NCBI GenBank assembly: GCA_019058365.1
Contig: JAHPZE010000014.1
Coordinates: 46,040 to 110,039, forward strand
Source of the DNA: Promethearchaeota archaeon
GTDB taxonomy: Archaea > Asgardarchaeota > Lokiarchaeia > Sigyniarchaeales > SOKP01
Reading direction: 5' to 3'
Length of the DNA: 64,000 bases
Under the pieces are notes generated by a model. It had not been told where the DNA came from, did no database searches, and worked only from the letters and a program-made list of their open reading frames with translations. Both the position numbers and the translations under genes were made by a program. Positions 54,192-62,598 of the stretch are shown in pieces; position 1 is the stretch's first letter, and each line of letters starts with the position of its first letter.

Positions 54192-54566
54192 TTATATCTT
54201 TAAAATTTTGGTGTTCAATCCATTTCTTGCTTGTAAAAGTAGGTTAAGATTAGTGTTTATTTTTCCAATTTTATTTACTTTATTTGGCATTTCAATTTCT
54301 TCAATAGCTATTATCAACTCATCGGTTTTAGGGTTGTAAATAATATCACCTTTTTCTGCACTAATTATCGATTTAGGATTAGTACCTTTGTAAATTTCAA
54401 CCCCAGGTAGTGTCCAATAACTTTTTGAACCAAAACTATATCTACCTCTAAGTACAAAAGGTAATTTATCAATTATAGCATCTGCGGTAAGAGGAGAAAG
54501 ATGACGGATAATATCACCTTCTAAAGTGCCAATTCCGAACAAAATAACCTTTATGGATACACTCAT
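54192..54566 (-). CDS. Cyclophilin-like beta-barrel protein (TM1367/DUF3830-like)
   Basis: A 124-residue all-beta protein. The KGDIIYNPKTDELIIAI segment near residue 72 is the hallmark of small cyclophilin-fold proteins of the TM1367 group (G-D-I-x-Y plus a strand). It lacks the Arg/Phe catalytic set of true cyclophilins. The function is unknown. It is followed eight bases later by the VTT gene. Confidence 0.7.
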   Translation of the reverse strand: MSVSIKVILFGIGTLEGDIIRHLSPLTADAIIDKLPFVLRGRYSFGSKSYWTLPGVEIYKGTNPKSIISAEKGDIIYNPKTDELIIAIEEIEMPNKVNKIGKINTNLNLLLQARNGLNTKILKI

Positions 54567-55178
54567 ATTTTATAAATAATATAATTTCTGATATTTATAT
54601 TATTTTAATTTAAAATTAAAAATAATTAAATTTTTGTCGTAAATATCGATAAATTTATTATTTTCTTTAATAACAATATTTAAATAGTCAAATTATCATA
54701 TATTCAATTGGACAATAGGTAAATTTTGCATTGGATTTGGAAACAAACCTACGGTTTTTACACCGAATTAAACGTTCCCTTAAAATGAATTAGTATTTTA
54801 TATCAGACAAATTTTTTTTTATATGAACTCTAAGAATCTAAAATCAGAGTAATATCATTCAAGAATTTTAATCATTTATTCCTTTTTTAACGTTGGGAAA
54901 AGATATAAAGCGCTTCTAGATTAGCAAGTTGAAACAGGAATTTATTTTTCACACAGATCTATACTCAAATTTATTCGATATTGATACACGAGACTATTTA
55001 GCATTAATGCTTATATTCGTGTCGAATTAAGAATTTTAATTATTTGGTACCAGAGACATTGAAACTTGAGTACTCTTATATCGAAATTAGTATAAATTTG
55101 TAAATAGGAGCTTTGATTACGTAATTGCTTCAATGGATAATAATTTTGTCAAACTCCCTTGAATCAATTATACTTTGA
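54567..55178. other. Long non-coding gap
   Basis: About 610 bases without an ORF of note in any frame; stops are frequent. The composition is AT-rich throughout. The only structure I see is the inverted repeat at 54986-55022. The region upstream of the cyclophilin-like gene (minus strand) should hold its promoter near 54590-54620. Confidence 0.6.
54986..55022. other. Inverted repeat in the non-coding gap
   Basis: ACACGA (54986-54991) pairs with TCGTGT (55017-55022), and the interior contains the perfect palindrome AGCATTAATGCT. Together they could form a 37-base hairpin with an internal mismatch. It could be part of an RNA or a protein-binding site. Confidence 0.4.
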
Positions 55179-56054
55179 TTAATCGGAGCACCTATTGTCC
55201 TCTTTTTTTGAGCTTTTCAGATCATTTATATTATCAATATCATAGAATTGATGTTGACTTTTTATTTTAAAAGCATAAATTTTTTTTCCATTATTAATCA
55301 TATAATTCATTGATTCCCATACTGTTTTATATGGTATTTTTCCTTTCAAATTTAACATCTCATTAATGAAATCATAATTAAATAAAGTAACAGGAATAAT
55401 TTGATTTATAACATTCTTTAAAAGTAAATTTTTAATTTTTCCTTGAGTTATTTTTTTTAAAATAGTTTTTGAACCGATATTCTCAATTTCAGCATTTGAA
55501 ATTATTCTATTTATACTATATAGTTCTTTTATTGGTTTTAATCCTATAATTCTATAAAAGACAAAAGGATGCATTTGAATCAAATCAAAATTGTTAGATA
55601 TAATAGATAAAACTTCTTTTAGTAAGTTATAATTAAAAATTGTATCACCAGGAATTACTAAGAAGTAATTTGTCGATGTGAAGAAATCTTTATTTTTGAT
55701 TATCGATAAAAGTGAATATAGTGGTCCAAATTTATACTGATTTTCAGTATCTATGATTATTACTTTATCTTGTATGGTTTGATTTTTTTTTTCCAATGAT
55801 AAAATGAACTCGCGGATGGAATCTCCTAAATAACCAATAACGACTCCAATTTGTTTTATTTTTAAATTAATTAGATTATTAATACTATGATGGAGAATTG
55901 AAATATTTTCTAATCTTTCTATTTTTATTAATGATTTAGGGGTATTTTTTGTAATTGTTTTAAGTCGCTTTCCCTCTCCAGCGCATAAAATGACTCCAGA
56001 TATTTTTTCTTTAAAATTATTCTCTTGTAGTAACAATTCGTTTCCCTTTTTCAT
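55179..56054 (-). CDS. Nucleotidyltransferase (NTP-transferase family)
   Basis: About 291 residues from ATG 56054; a longer frame from 56105 would bury itself in the MetAP2 gene and adds a non-conserved leader. The nucleotide loop is LCAGEGKRLKTIT near residue 24, with NTPKSLIKI providing the Lys, and VIPGDTIFNY the metal-binding strand. It resembles MobA-like or CTP:phosphocholine/inositol-phosphate-type enzymes, but the substrate cannot be told. The start overlaps the last 38 bases of map. Confidence 0.78.
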   Translation of the reverse strand: MKKGNELLLQENNFKEKISGVILCAGEGKRLKTITKNTPKSLIKIERLENISILHHSINNLINLKIKQIGVVIGYLGDSIREFILSLEKKNQTIQDKVIIIDTENQYKFGPLYSLLSIIKNKDFFTSTNYFLVIPGDTIFNYNLLKEVLSIISNNFDLIQMHPFVFYRIIGLKPIKELYSINRIISNAEIENIGSKTILKKITQGKIKNLLLKNVINQIIPVTLFNYDFINEMLNLKGKIPYKTVWESMNYMINNGKKIYAFKIKSQHQFYDIDNINDLKSSKKEDNRCSD

Positions 56055-56934
56055 CCAGAATAATTGTATGTTCTTCTTGTGCAACTGGTTTTTTAAGAAC
56101 TTCAATTAAAATAGGATAGTTACCTATGATTTTTTTTCCTAGGAAAAATTCAAGAATTCGTTGAATTTTACTTTTTGGGATAAGATTATTCTTTTCGATC
56201 CATCTTGGGCTAAAAGGAAGTCGTCCAAAATTATTTTCGATTTTATTCATATATCCTAAATGTTCATAAGAAATATTTTTTTTTACTCTCTTTAAAAACC
56301 GAAATATATAAGCATGATCCCCATTATCAACTCTCCCTGCTCCAGAAGTTGCGAAAGGTTCACAAGCATATGCATCTCCCTGTTTAAGTATTTGATTATG
56401 TACCATATCTTTATAGTTTGGAATGAAAGGACCTGCATGTAAATCATATTGCTTTAATTCATGACCTCCTAAATTTGTTATAGGTTTTAGACCTCGATTT
56501 TTAATCTTTTGCTCGATAACTTCACCAATTTCATACAGTTTAATTCCAGGATTGAACAATTCAATTGCAGCTTCAAGAGCTTCTTTTGCAGCTTCAACAT
56601 AATTCTGAAGCTTTGGATCTTCATCAATATTTATTGTAAATGCAGAATCTGCTATAAAACCATTATAATGTGCTCCAACATCAATTTTTAATAACCCTTT
56701 TTCTGGAACGATTGTTTGATCATCTATTGGAGGACTATAATGAGCAGCAATTTCATTTAAAGACATATTGATTGGAAATGACAGTTCACATTCATTTTTA
56801 ATTATCTCAGCTTCACATCTATTAGCAATTTTTAAAAAAGATTCTCCTGGTTTAACTAATTTCTTCGCTAGTTTTTTCGCTGCTATAGCTGCATTTCCTG
56901 CTTTAATATAATCTTGAATATAATTACTACTCAT
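56017..56934 (-). CDS. map: Methionine aminopeptidase, type 2 (archaeal)
   Basis: A 305-residue metalloprotease that removes the initiator Met. The pita-bread fold ligands are visible: DVGAHYNGFIADSAFT (two Asp), the His in NLGGHELKQYDLHAG near residue 158, Glu in ACEPFATSG near 188, and Glu in AQEEHTIIL near the end. The inserted helical part between 195 and 265 marks the type 2 class. It is followed by an overlapping nucleotidyltransferase gene. Confidence 0.94.
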   Translation of the reverse strand: MSSNYIQDYIKAGNAAIAAKKLAKKLVKPGESFLKIANRCEAEIIKNECELSFPINMSLNEIAAHYSPPIDDQTIVPEKGLLKIDVGAHYNGFIADSAFTINIDEDPKLQNYVEAAKEALEAAIELFNPGIKLYEIGEVIEQKIKNRGLKPITNLGGHELKQYDLHAGPFIPNYKDMVHNQILKQGDAYACEPFATSGAGRVDNGDHAYIFRFLKRVKKNISYEHLGYMNKIENNFGRLPFSPRWIEKNNLIPKSKIQRILEFFLGKKIIGNYPILIEVLKKPVAQEEHTIILDEKGKRIVTTRE

Positions 56935-56965
56935 ATTTTTACATACTCTTAATGTTAATTTTTAA

Positions 56966-58306
56966 TTAAGGTGTTAATCTATCAGCCGTTCGAGGATACA
57001 TTACAGCTTCTCTAATATCATCAAGGCCACATATCATTGTAAGCCATCTATCTATACCTAAACCAAACCCTGCATGTGGAGGCATACCGTAATCAAATGA
57101 ATTTAGATGAGATCTGAAAGAAGATGAATTAAGCCCTTTATTTTTAAGGGCATATATTAATTGTTTCTTATTGTGAACTCTAGTTCCTCCAGACGTTAAT
57201 TCCAACATTCCCTTCTGCAAATCGAATGATTCACTATATTTAGAATCTTTCGAAGGCATAATATAAAAAGGTTTAATGGACATCGGCCAATGAGTTATGT
57301 AATAATAACTTGTTAATTCTTTACCCAATTTTCGATAAGCTTCAGTAGATATATCCTCACCAAACTCAATATTAATCCCAAATTTAGAGGATATTAATTC
57401 AATGATTTCTTCGTATGTATATCTAGGAAAGGGAATTACTGGTGTCACTGATATATTTTCCATTTTTAAATATTCTAAAGCAGTCATCTGATTTTCTCTT
57501 ATATCTTCTAGAACATTATAAACAAGTTCCTCTAAAAGTTTAAGAACATCCGCCATTGTAGAAAACGCTATCTCGACATCTAACGTAAGGATTTCACATA
57601 AATGTCTCTTTGTACGATGCTTTTCTGCTCTAAAGCAATCACTTATTTCAAAAACTCTTTCATAAACTCCACTTAATTGTTCTTTATATAATTGAGCTGA
57701 TTGAGTGAGAAATGCTTCTTTTTCAAAATATATAATTGGAAATAACTCAGTACCTCCCTCTGTTGCAGAAGCTATAATTTTTGGAGTCGTCATTTCAGTG
57801 AAATTATGTTCAAATAAAAATTTTCGAATTGACCTAAACATTTCTCCTCTAATCCTAAAAACAGCTTGATTTTTTAGTGATCTTAAATCTAAAGCCCTAT
57901 TATTTAATCTAAGATCTAACTCTGAGATGGTTTCTCCCGTCATATCTATAGGAAGTTTATCAGGAGTTGTATTTAATATTTTTAATTCAGTTGGGATTAT
58001 TTCAATTCCTCCAGGTGCCTCGGTAAACTCTTTCACAGTTCCTTTTACCATTATACAGTATTGATATCCAACCTTCGCCTTTTCAAACAATTCATCAGAA
58101 ACGACTCCCTTTTTCAAGGTTATTTGACGCTCTCCATATTTATCTTGTAGAGATATGAATTTTAAGCCTCCAAGATTTCTATAATTACGAACCCATCCAC
58201 CTAAAATAACTTCTTTACTCACTAGTTCTATTGTTACATCTTTAGTGAAATGTGTTTTTCTCCAATCTCCTAAATTATCAAGCAACAAGTACTCTGCAAC
58301 TCTCAA
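56966..58306 (-). CDS. aspS: Aspartyl-tRNA synthetase, archaeal type
   Basis: A 446-residue class IIb synthetase. The N-terminal OB fold (about 20-125) begins with [19 protein letters not shown]. Motif 1 lies near [15 protein letters not shown], motif 2 is [18 protein letters not shown], and motif 3 is [16 protein letters not shown]. It lacks the bacterial GAD insertion, as in archaea, and could be non-discriminating (also charging tRNA-Asn). It starts 67 bases from the divergent DNA methyltransferase gene. Confidence 0.96.
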   Translation of the reverse strand: MRVAEYLLLDNLGDWRKTHFTKDVTIELVSKEVILGGWVRNYRNLGGLKFISLQDKYGERQITLKKGVVSDELFEKAKVGYQYCIMVKGTVKEFTEAPGGIEIIPTELKILNTTPDKLPIDMTGETISELDLRLNNRALDLRSLKNQAVFRIRGEMFRSIRKFLFEHNFTEMTTPKIIASATEGGTELFPIIYFEKEAFLTQSAQLYKEQLSGVYERVFEISDCFRAEKHRTKRHLCEILTLDVEIAFSTMADVLKLLEELVYNVLEDIRENQMTALEYLKMENISVTPVIPFPRYTYEEIIELISSKFGINIEFGEDISTEAYRKLGKELTSYYYITHWPMSIKPFYIMPSKDSKYSESFDLQKGMLELTSGGTRVHNKKQLIYALKNKGLNSSSFRSHLNSFDYGMPPHAGFGLGIDRWLTMICGLDDIREAVMYPRTADRLTP

Positions 58307-58373
58307 TTTTTTCTCGAATATATTCTTTAAAATTAAATTAAAAATAAAATTTTTGCTTTCTTATCTTATATTT

Positions 58374-59864
58374 ATGGTTGAATTGAAATGGAAAGGTAAA
58401 GTGGAAAGAGAGGATAGTATCTCAAAAATATATGAAACTAAACCTCTTCATATTCTTGATATATATCCATCTATTAGTAGTGATTTTAAATCGGAACAAA
58501 AATGGCAAAATCTACTAATTTGGGGGGATAATAAATCAGTAATGAATTCATTGTTAGATGAATTTAAAAATAAAATATCTCTTATATATATCGATCCCCC
58601 ATTTGCTACGGGAAGTAACTTCAATTTAAAGATTCAAATAGGGGAAGATGGCAAATATATCGACGATATTGCTTATAAAGATAAGTGGAAAGAAGGATTA
58701 GAAACATATTTGGACTTTCTGCATGAGAGACTCATTTTAATGAGAGAACTGCTAAAAAATAGTGGGTCGATATTTGTACATTTAGATTGGCATATTTCCC
58801 ATTATATAAAACTAATAATGGATGAGATATTTGGGATAGAAAATTTTAGGAATGAAATAATTTGGGCATATCCGGCAGCATCGGTTAAAACCAGAAGTTT
58901 TTTCATCAGATCCTATGATACTATTCTTTTTTATTCAAAAACGGATAATTATGTATTTAATGATGATCCTAATATTTATATGGAGTACTCAAATCGAGTA
59001 AAAAATGCCTTAAAGAAAGATGAACAAGGAATATTCTATTATAGAGGTGGAAGCCATAATCGAAAAAAATTGTCTAGAAAAGTTTATGTTGAGAAAGAAG
59101 GAATTTTCCCAAGAGATGTTTGGAATGATATTCCCTATATAAGAGCGAATACTTCAGAATATCAAGGTTTTTCTACACAAAAACCAGAACGACTTCTTAA
59201 AAGAATAATATTATCCTCAACAAAGGAAAATGATATTATTGCAGATTTTTTTTGTGGTTCAGGTACTACACTCGCCGTGGCAGAAAAGTTAGGAAGATAT
59301 TGGATTGGATGTGACTCAAACAAACATGCGATTCATATGACGAGAAAAAGAATTCTAAACCTTAGTCAGAGTAATGATATGATAAATTGGAATAAAAATT
59401 ATGATAAGAATGCTCAACGATTTAAAATAGAATGCATAGATAAAAAAGAAGAAGAATATACACTTTCAGATGCATTTTTAAAGAGAGAAATTGTGGACGA
59501 TAAAGGTTTAAAAGTTAAAGAAACACCTGAATTTAAGACTAAAATCCATCAAAATGATAATAGAATCGTAATAGAATTAATAGATTACAAAATACCATTT
59601 ATAGATTTAATATCAGAGAAAGTATTAGAAAATATAAAGTCTTTTTCAGATTGGATTGACTATTGGGCTATTGATTTTGATTCGAAAAATAATATTTTTA
59701 AAAATATGTTTTTTTCTTATAGAAACCCGAAATTTAGAACATTATCTTTAAGATCAGATGGTCATTATTACGATAAACCGGGCCATTATAATGTATTAGT
59801 AAAAGTAATTGATATTTTTGGAATTGAAACTATGAAAAAACACGAAATTAAGTTGATGCAATAA
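58374..59864 (+). CDS. Solitary adenine/cytosine-N DNA methyltransferase, beta class
   Basis: About 496 residues from ATG 58374 (a longer frame from 58245 overlaps aspS and encodes a non-conserved hydrophobic leader). The catalytic DPPF motif is at residues 74-77 and the SAM motif FCGSGT at about 293-298, the beta-class order. A C-terminal domain (about 390-496) is beta-rich with a DYWAIDFDSKNN segment and a GHYNVLVKVIDIFG ending like an Ig/PKD fold. No restriction endonuclease is adjacent, so it may be a solitary epigenetic enzyme. Its 3' end overlaps truD by 17 bases. Confidence 0.88.
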   Translation: MVELKWKGKVEREDSISKIYETKPLHILDIYPSISSDFKSEQKWQNLLIWGDNKSVMNSLLDEFKNKISLIYIDPPFATGSNFNLKIQIGEDGKYIDDIAYKDKWKEGLETYLDFLHERLILMRELLKNSGSIFVHLDWHISHYIKLIMDEIFGIENFRNEIIWAYPAASVKTRSFFIRSYDTILFYSKTDNYVFNDDPNIYMEYSNRVKNALKKDEQGIFYYRGGSHNRKKLSRKVYVEKEGIFPRDVWNDIPYIRANTSEYQGFSTQKPERLLKRIILSSTKENDIIADFFCGSGTTLAVAEKLGRYWIGCDSNKHAIHMTRKRILNLSQSNDMINWNKNYDKNAQRFKIECIDKKEEEYTLSDAFLKREIVDDKGLKVKETPEFKTKIHQNDNRIVIELIDYKIPFIDLISEKVLENIKSFSDWIDYWAIDFDSKNNIFKNMFFSYRNPKFRTLSLRSDGHYYDKPGHYNVLVKVIDIFGIETMKKHEIKLMQ

Positions 59865-61239
59865 GTTCTCTAATCAACATTGTAGCGTAGCTTCCTTTCT
59901 GTAAAGAAAATTCAAATTTGATTTTTTTCTTTCCAGGATTAAAATCATCCTCCGTAAACTCTAACATTTTTAAAGCAGTTGGCTTAACCGTTATCGTTCT
60001 AAGAGCACCTGTCATTTCTAGATCTGTGTTCAATTTGCTACTTAAAATATATTTATCAAACCCTTCCCGCTTAGTAATTTCTTCGAATAATGATTTCATT
60101 AATGGAAATAACTCTAAATCAGTATTGCTCCCAATAATAGGCATTATTAATGCTGCTCGATTTAAATCTATAGCTTTTTTCAAATATTTATCATAAGATT
60201 CCCCATAAATATATTTCACATAAGTGACATTTCCATTGAAGTCATCTAATATGCTAATTACATCACCTTTTATTGGTTTAAATAAAGGCAAGCCTTTCTC
60301 AACTCTTAAAGAAAGCATCTTATTGAAAATATATGATTGAAAGGAACTAATTAATAATTTTTTTAAATCAGAGGGTAATGTATTAATACTACCTTCATAA
60401 TCATCTGGATTTTGAATCAGATAATAGAGCATACTTCTTTCATATTTTAAGTTTTTTGGGAAGTTTGCATAAGCTTTTTCAAAATCTCTATCACTTCTGA
60501 ATTCTCTCCTCACTAATTTTGATTCATCTGATTCAGTAGTATAAGTTGTCGACACAAATTCCTCAAATGCATTCTTAAAATTGCCTTCCAGAATATATTG
60601 TCCAACTTTATGAGAATTTGGTCTATAACTTCCAAATCTTTGAAGCCCAAAATAGTTAGGGAATCCAAACTTACTTAAAAAATTAATTTGTTTTTCTAAT
60701 CTATTTCTTAGAAATTTACTATTTTCTATATTTCTTATTAAAACTGTAAAATTATTACCCAAATGACTCCCTAATTTAACAGGTTTCTTTGTTGGATGTA
60801 TATTTCTAATGAAAATATCCTTTAGATTTAATTTTTTTAATTTATCAACATAATCTCCCTTAATTGAAATTTTTTGAACTGAAATAGAAAATTTATCTTT
60901 TAATCCTGAATAATTAATAATTCCGTAAGGGATTTTCAAAGAGTTACTTATCTTTCTTAAAGCTTCAAACGTATCTTTATTAATTTTTATTAAATTGAAG
61001 GTTGTATATCTATCCTTTAATTCTGCAGAAAAAGTTTGAGATTTATAATCCTCCTTAATACTAAGTGTTTTCCCATTATTCTCTATTTCTCTTACTATAA
61101 AATCCTTAAAATTTTTTTTATATTCTCCCCCAATTCCTCCAATTTTTGATGTAGCATAAATTTCAATACCTACAAATTTTTCTACTTCTCTCTCATCATT
61201 ACTTTCAAATAAATAAGTATCATTTTCTTGGTCGAACAA
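59848..61239 (-). CDS. truD: tRNA pseudouridine(13) synthase TruD
   Basis: A 463-residue TruD-family enzyme that isomerises U13 in tRNA-Glu and others. The catalytic Asp lies in YSGLKDKFSISVQ near residue 110, and the family's LGSHLGNNFTVLIRN and PNYFGLQRFGSYRPNSH motifs follow (about 158-215). The roughly 120-residue insertion (TRUD domain) and the archaeal/eukaryotic length agree. Confidence 0.95.
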   Translation of the reverse strand: MFDQENDTYLFESNDEREVEKFVGIEIYATSKIGGIGGEYKKNFKDFIVREIENNGKTLSIKEDYKSQTFSAELKDRYTTFNLIKINKDTFEALRKISNSLKIPYGIINYSGLKDKFSISVQKISIKGDYVDKLKKLNLKDIFIRNIHPTKKPVKLGSHLGNNFTVLIRNIENSKFLRNRLEKQINFLSKFGFPNYFGLQRFGSYRPNSHKVGQYILEGNFKNAFEEFVSTTYTTESDESKLVRREFRSDRDFEKAYANFPKNLKYERSMLYYLIQNPDDYEGSINTLPSDLKKLLISSFQSYIFNKMLSLRVEKGLPLFKPIKGDVISILDDFNGNVTYVKYIYGESYDKYLKKAIDLNRAALIMPIIGSNTDLELFPLMKSLFEEITKREGFDKYILSSKLNTDLEMTGALRTITVKPTALKMLEFTEDDFNPGKKKIKFEFSLQKGSYATMLIRELIAST

Positions 61240-61261
61240 TTTTTTAGCCTAGATGCTTATA

Positions 61262-61618
61262 TTATAATAGTTTTAAATCTCCAGTTATTTTATCAATCTC
61301 CGTAGATAACACGGGGCCAATTCCGATAGCAGTTGTTGTGCCCGGTGTTAGTTGAGTTAATCCTGCATCATTAACAACAAAATATGGAAGTTTTTTCGAT
61401 TCAAATTTAACTATTAAATCTTTTAATTGGTCCATGCTCTGGATTTTAAGGACAACTTTTTTCTGTCCGGTATTCTTCCAATACTTCCAAGCGGATTTAT
61501 CTTGGATCCGGACTAGATCTGATGCTGAAACACTAGCATGACAAGACTGAGCACATTTTTTGCCAACACCCATTTTAAGATCGGTTCTTATTAAAATTAC
61601 TTGTTTATATTCTTCCAC
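61262..61618 (-). CDS. pth: Peptidyl-tRNA hydrolase, archaeal type 2
   Basis: A 118-residue Pth2 enzyme that releases peptides from stalled peptidyl-tRNA. The family core is present: [20 protein letters not shown] near residue 8 (with the catalytic Lys/Cys helix), [12 protein letters not shown], and [16 protein letters not shown] near 90. It is 22 bases upstream of truD and part of the same minus-strand run of RNA-related genes. Confidence 0.96.
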   Translation of the reverse strand: MEEYKQVILIRTDLKMGVGKKCAQSCHASVSASDLVRIQDKSAWKYWKNTGQKKVVLKIQSMDQLKDLIVKFESKKLPYFVVNDAGLTQLTPGTTTAIGIGPVLSTEIDKITGDLKLL

Positions 61619-61665
61619 GGTAAATCTATTAAATATTAGAAAAATAGTTAATTAAATCTTATTGA

Positions 61666-62181
61666 TTATTGAAATTCAACACGTGTAATATTACCAGTTA
61701 ATTCATAAATCAATTCTTCAAGTTCCTCTTTAGTAAACAAAATTTTTTCCTTATCATCTTCCCAAAGTACTGCTCTAAATTGAACATCTCCAGTAGCTAA
61801 GAATATTTCATTAAGGGATAAAAGTTTGTATGGTGCAATTAACGCCTCCACAACTGGACGAGGTTTATTTGTTTTTTCAATAAAAATTAGTTCATCAATC
61901 TCATATGTTTCTTTAATCCATGCAACCAAATCGGGAGTTATTTTCAATTTATCTTTTCTCCCAACTACTAATATTATTAGATCTTCATAATCAATAGCCT
62001 TATAAAATGAAATATCTTTTAGAAAAGCAAATTTTTCTTCTTGTTCCTCTAATTGAATTAAATTTTTTGCCAAATCAATTTCAAATTCCGTTATTTCTCC
62101 CGCGTCCAACCTAGCCTGACAATTGGTACATAAAAAACCAGAATTTATACATGTTTTATCTGCTGGAAGAACTTTCATCAA
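61666..62181 (-). CDS. NusA-like / KH-related transcription factor (archaeal family)
   Basis: A 171-residue protein. It opens with CINSGFLCTNCQARLDAGEI, the zinc-binding CxxxxxxCxxC motif of archaeal NusA-like KH proteins, then has an alpha/beta part with DYEDLIILVVGRKDKL and a terminal PVVEALIAPYKLLSLNEIFL. Families of this type carry a degenerate KH fold and are annotated as elongation factor NusA-like; the exact role is not known. Upstream of pth and truD, so perhaps the first gene of the run. Confidence 0.75.
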   Translation of the reverse strand: MMKVLPADKTCINSGFLCTNCQARLDAGEITEFEIDLAKNLIQLEEQEEKFAFLKDISFYKAIDYEDLIILVVGRKDKLKITPDLVAWIKETYEIDELIFIEKTNKPRPVVEALIAPYKLLSLNEIFLATGDVQFRAVLWEDDKEKILFTKEELEELIYELTGNITRVEFQ

Positions 62182-62564
62182 CTATAACCCAGATTTAGTG
62201 TTTCATGTTTTATATATTTCTAAAATATCCTAATGAATTATGGTATTCTAATTGATATCTATTAAAAATAGTTAATTAATCTTTTCCTAAAGATTCTTAA
62301 ATTTTATTTTTAAAAAGAATCAGTTCCTAAAAATTAAATTCATACAATTTTAGAATATTCAGTTATTTCCAACGAGATTAATTATGTTATATTTAAAAAA
62401 TGTATTAATTTTACCAGAGTATGCTCTTATCTAAACAAATTTAAATACAAACCGTAAATAAGTTGAAAATATTAAATATTTAAATAGATTCTATGATTAA
62501 ATATATTTTAATGAATATCCATTCATTCATATAGTTAAAAATAAAATATTTTTACCGTTTTAGA

Positions 62565-62584
62565 ATATGAAATTTTATTCATAT
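62565..62584 (+). other. Small inverted repeat before the RBS
   Basis: ATATGAA (62565-62571) pairs with TTCATAT (62578-62584) across a six-base loop, two bases upstream of the ribosome-binding site. The stem is AT-rich, so chance is possible. Confidence 0.3.
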
Positions 62585-62586
62585 GT

Positions 62587-62592
62587 GAGGGT
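62587..62592 (+). promoter_or_regulatory. Shine-Dalgarno site of the secreted protein
   Basis: GAGGGT ends six bases before ATG 62599, a typical archaeal spacing. It supports that start. Confidence 0.5.
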
Positions 62593-62598
62593 TGAAAA

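Larger units (their letters stand above)
62182..62598. other. AT-rich intergenic region
   Basis: About 417 bases between divergent genes with no ORF. A weak TATA-like ATATATTTTA lies at 62501-62510, about 90 bases before the secreted-protein ATG. A small inverted repeat (62565-62584) and a Shine-Dalgarno site follow. I see nothing else. Confidence 0.5.

Noticed and set aside
54567..55178. A missed gene in the 610-base gap
   Set aside because: All frames are broken by stops at short intervals and no protein-like stretch appears.
58245..58373. N-terminal extension of the DNA methyltransferase
   Set aside because: It overlaps the aspS gene on the other strand and encodes a low-complexity hydrophobic leader; the ATG at 58374 starts the conserved part.
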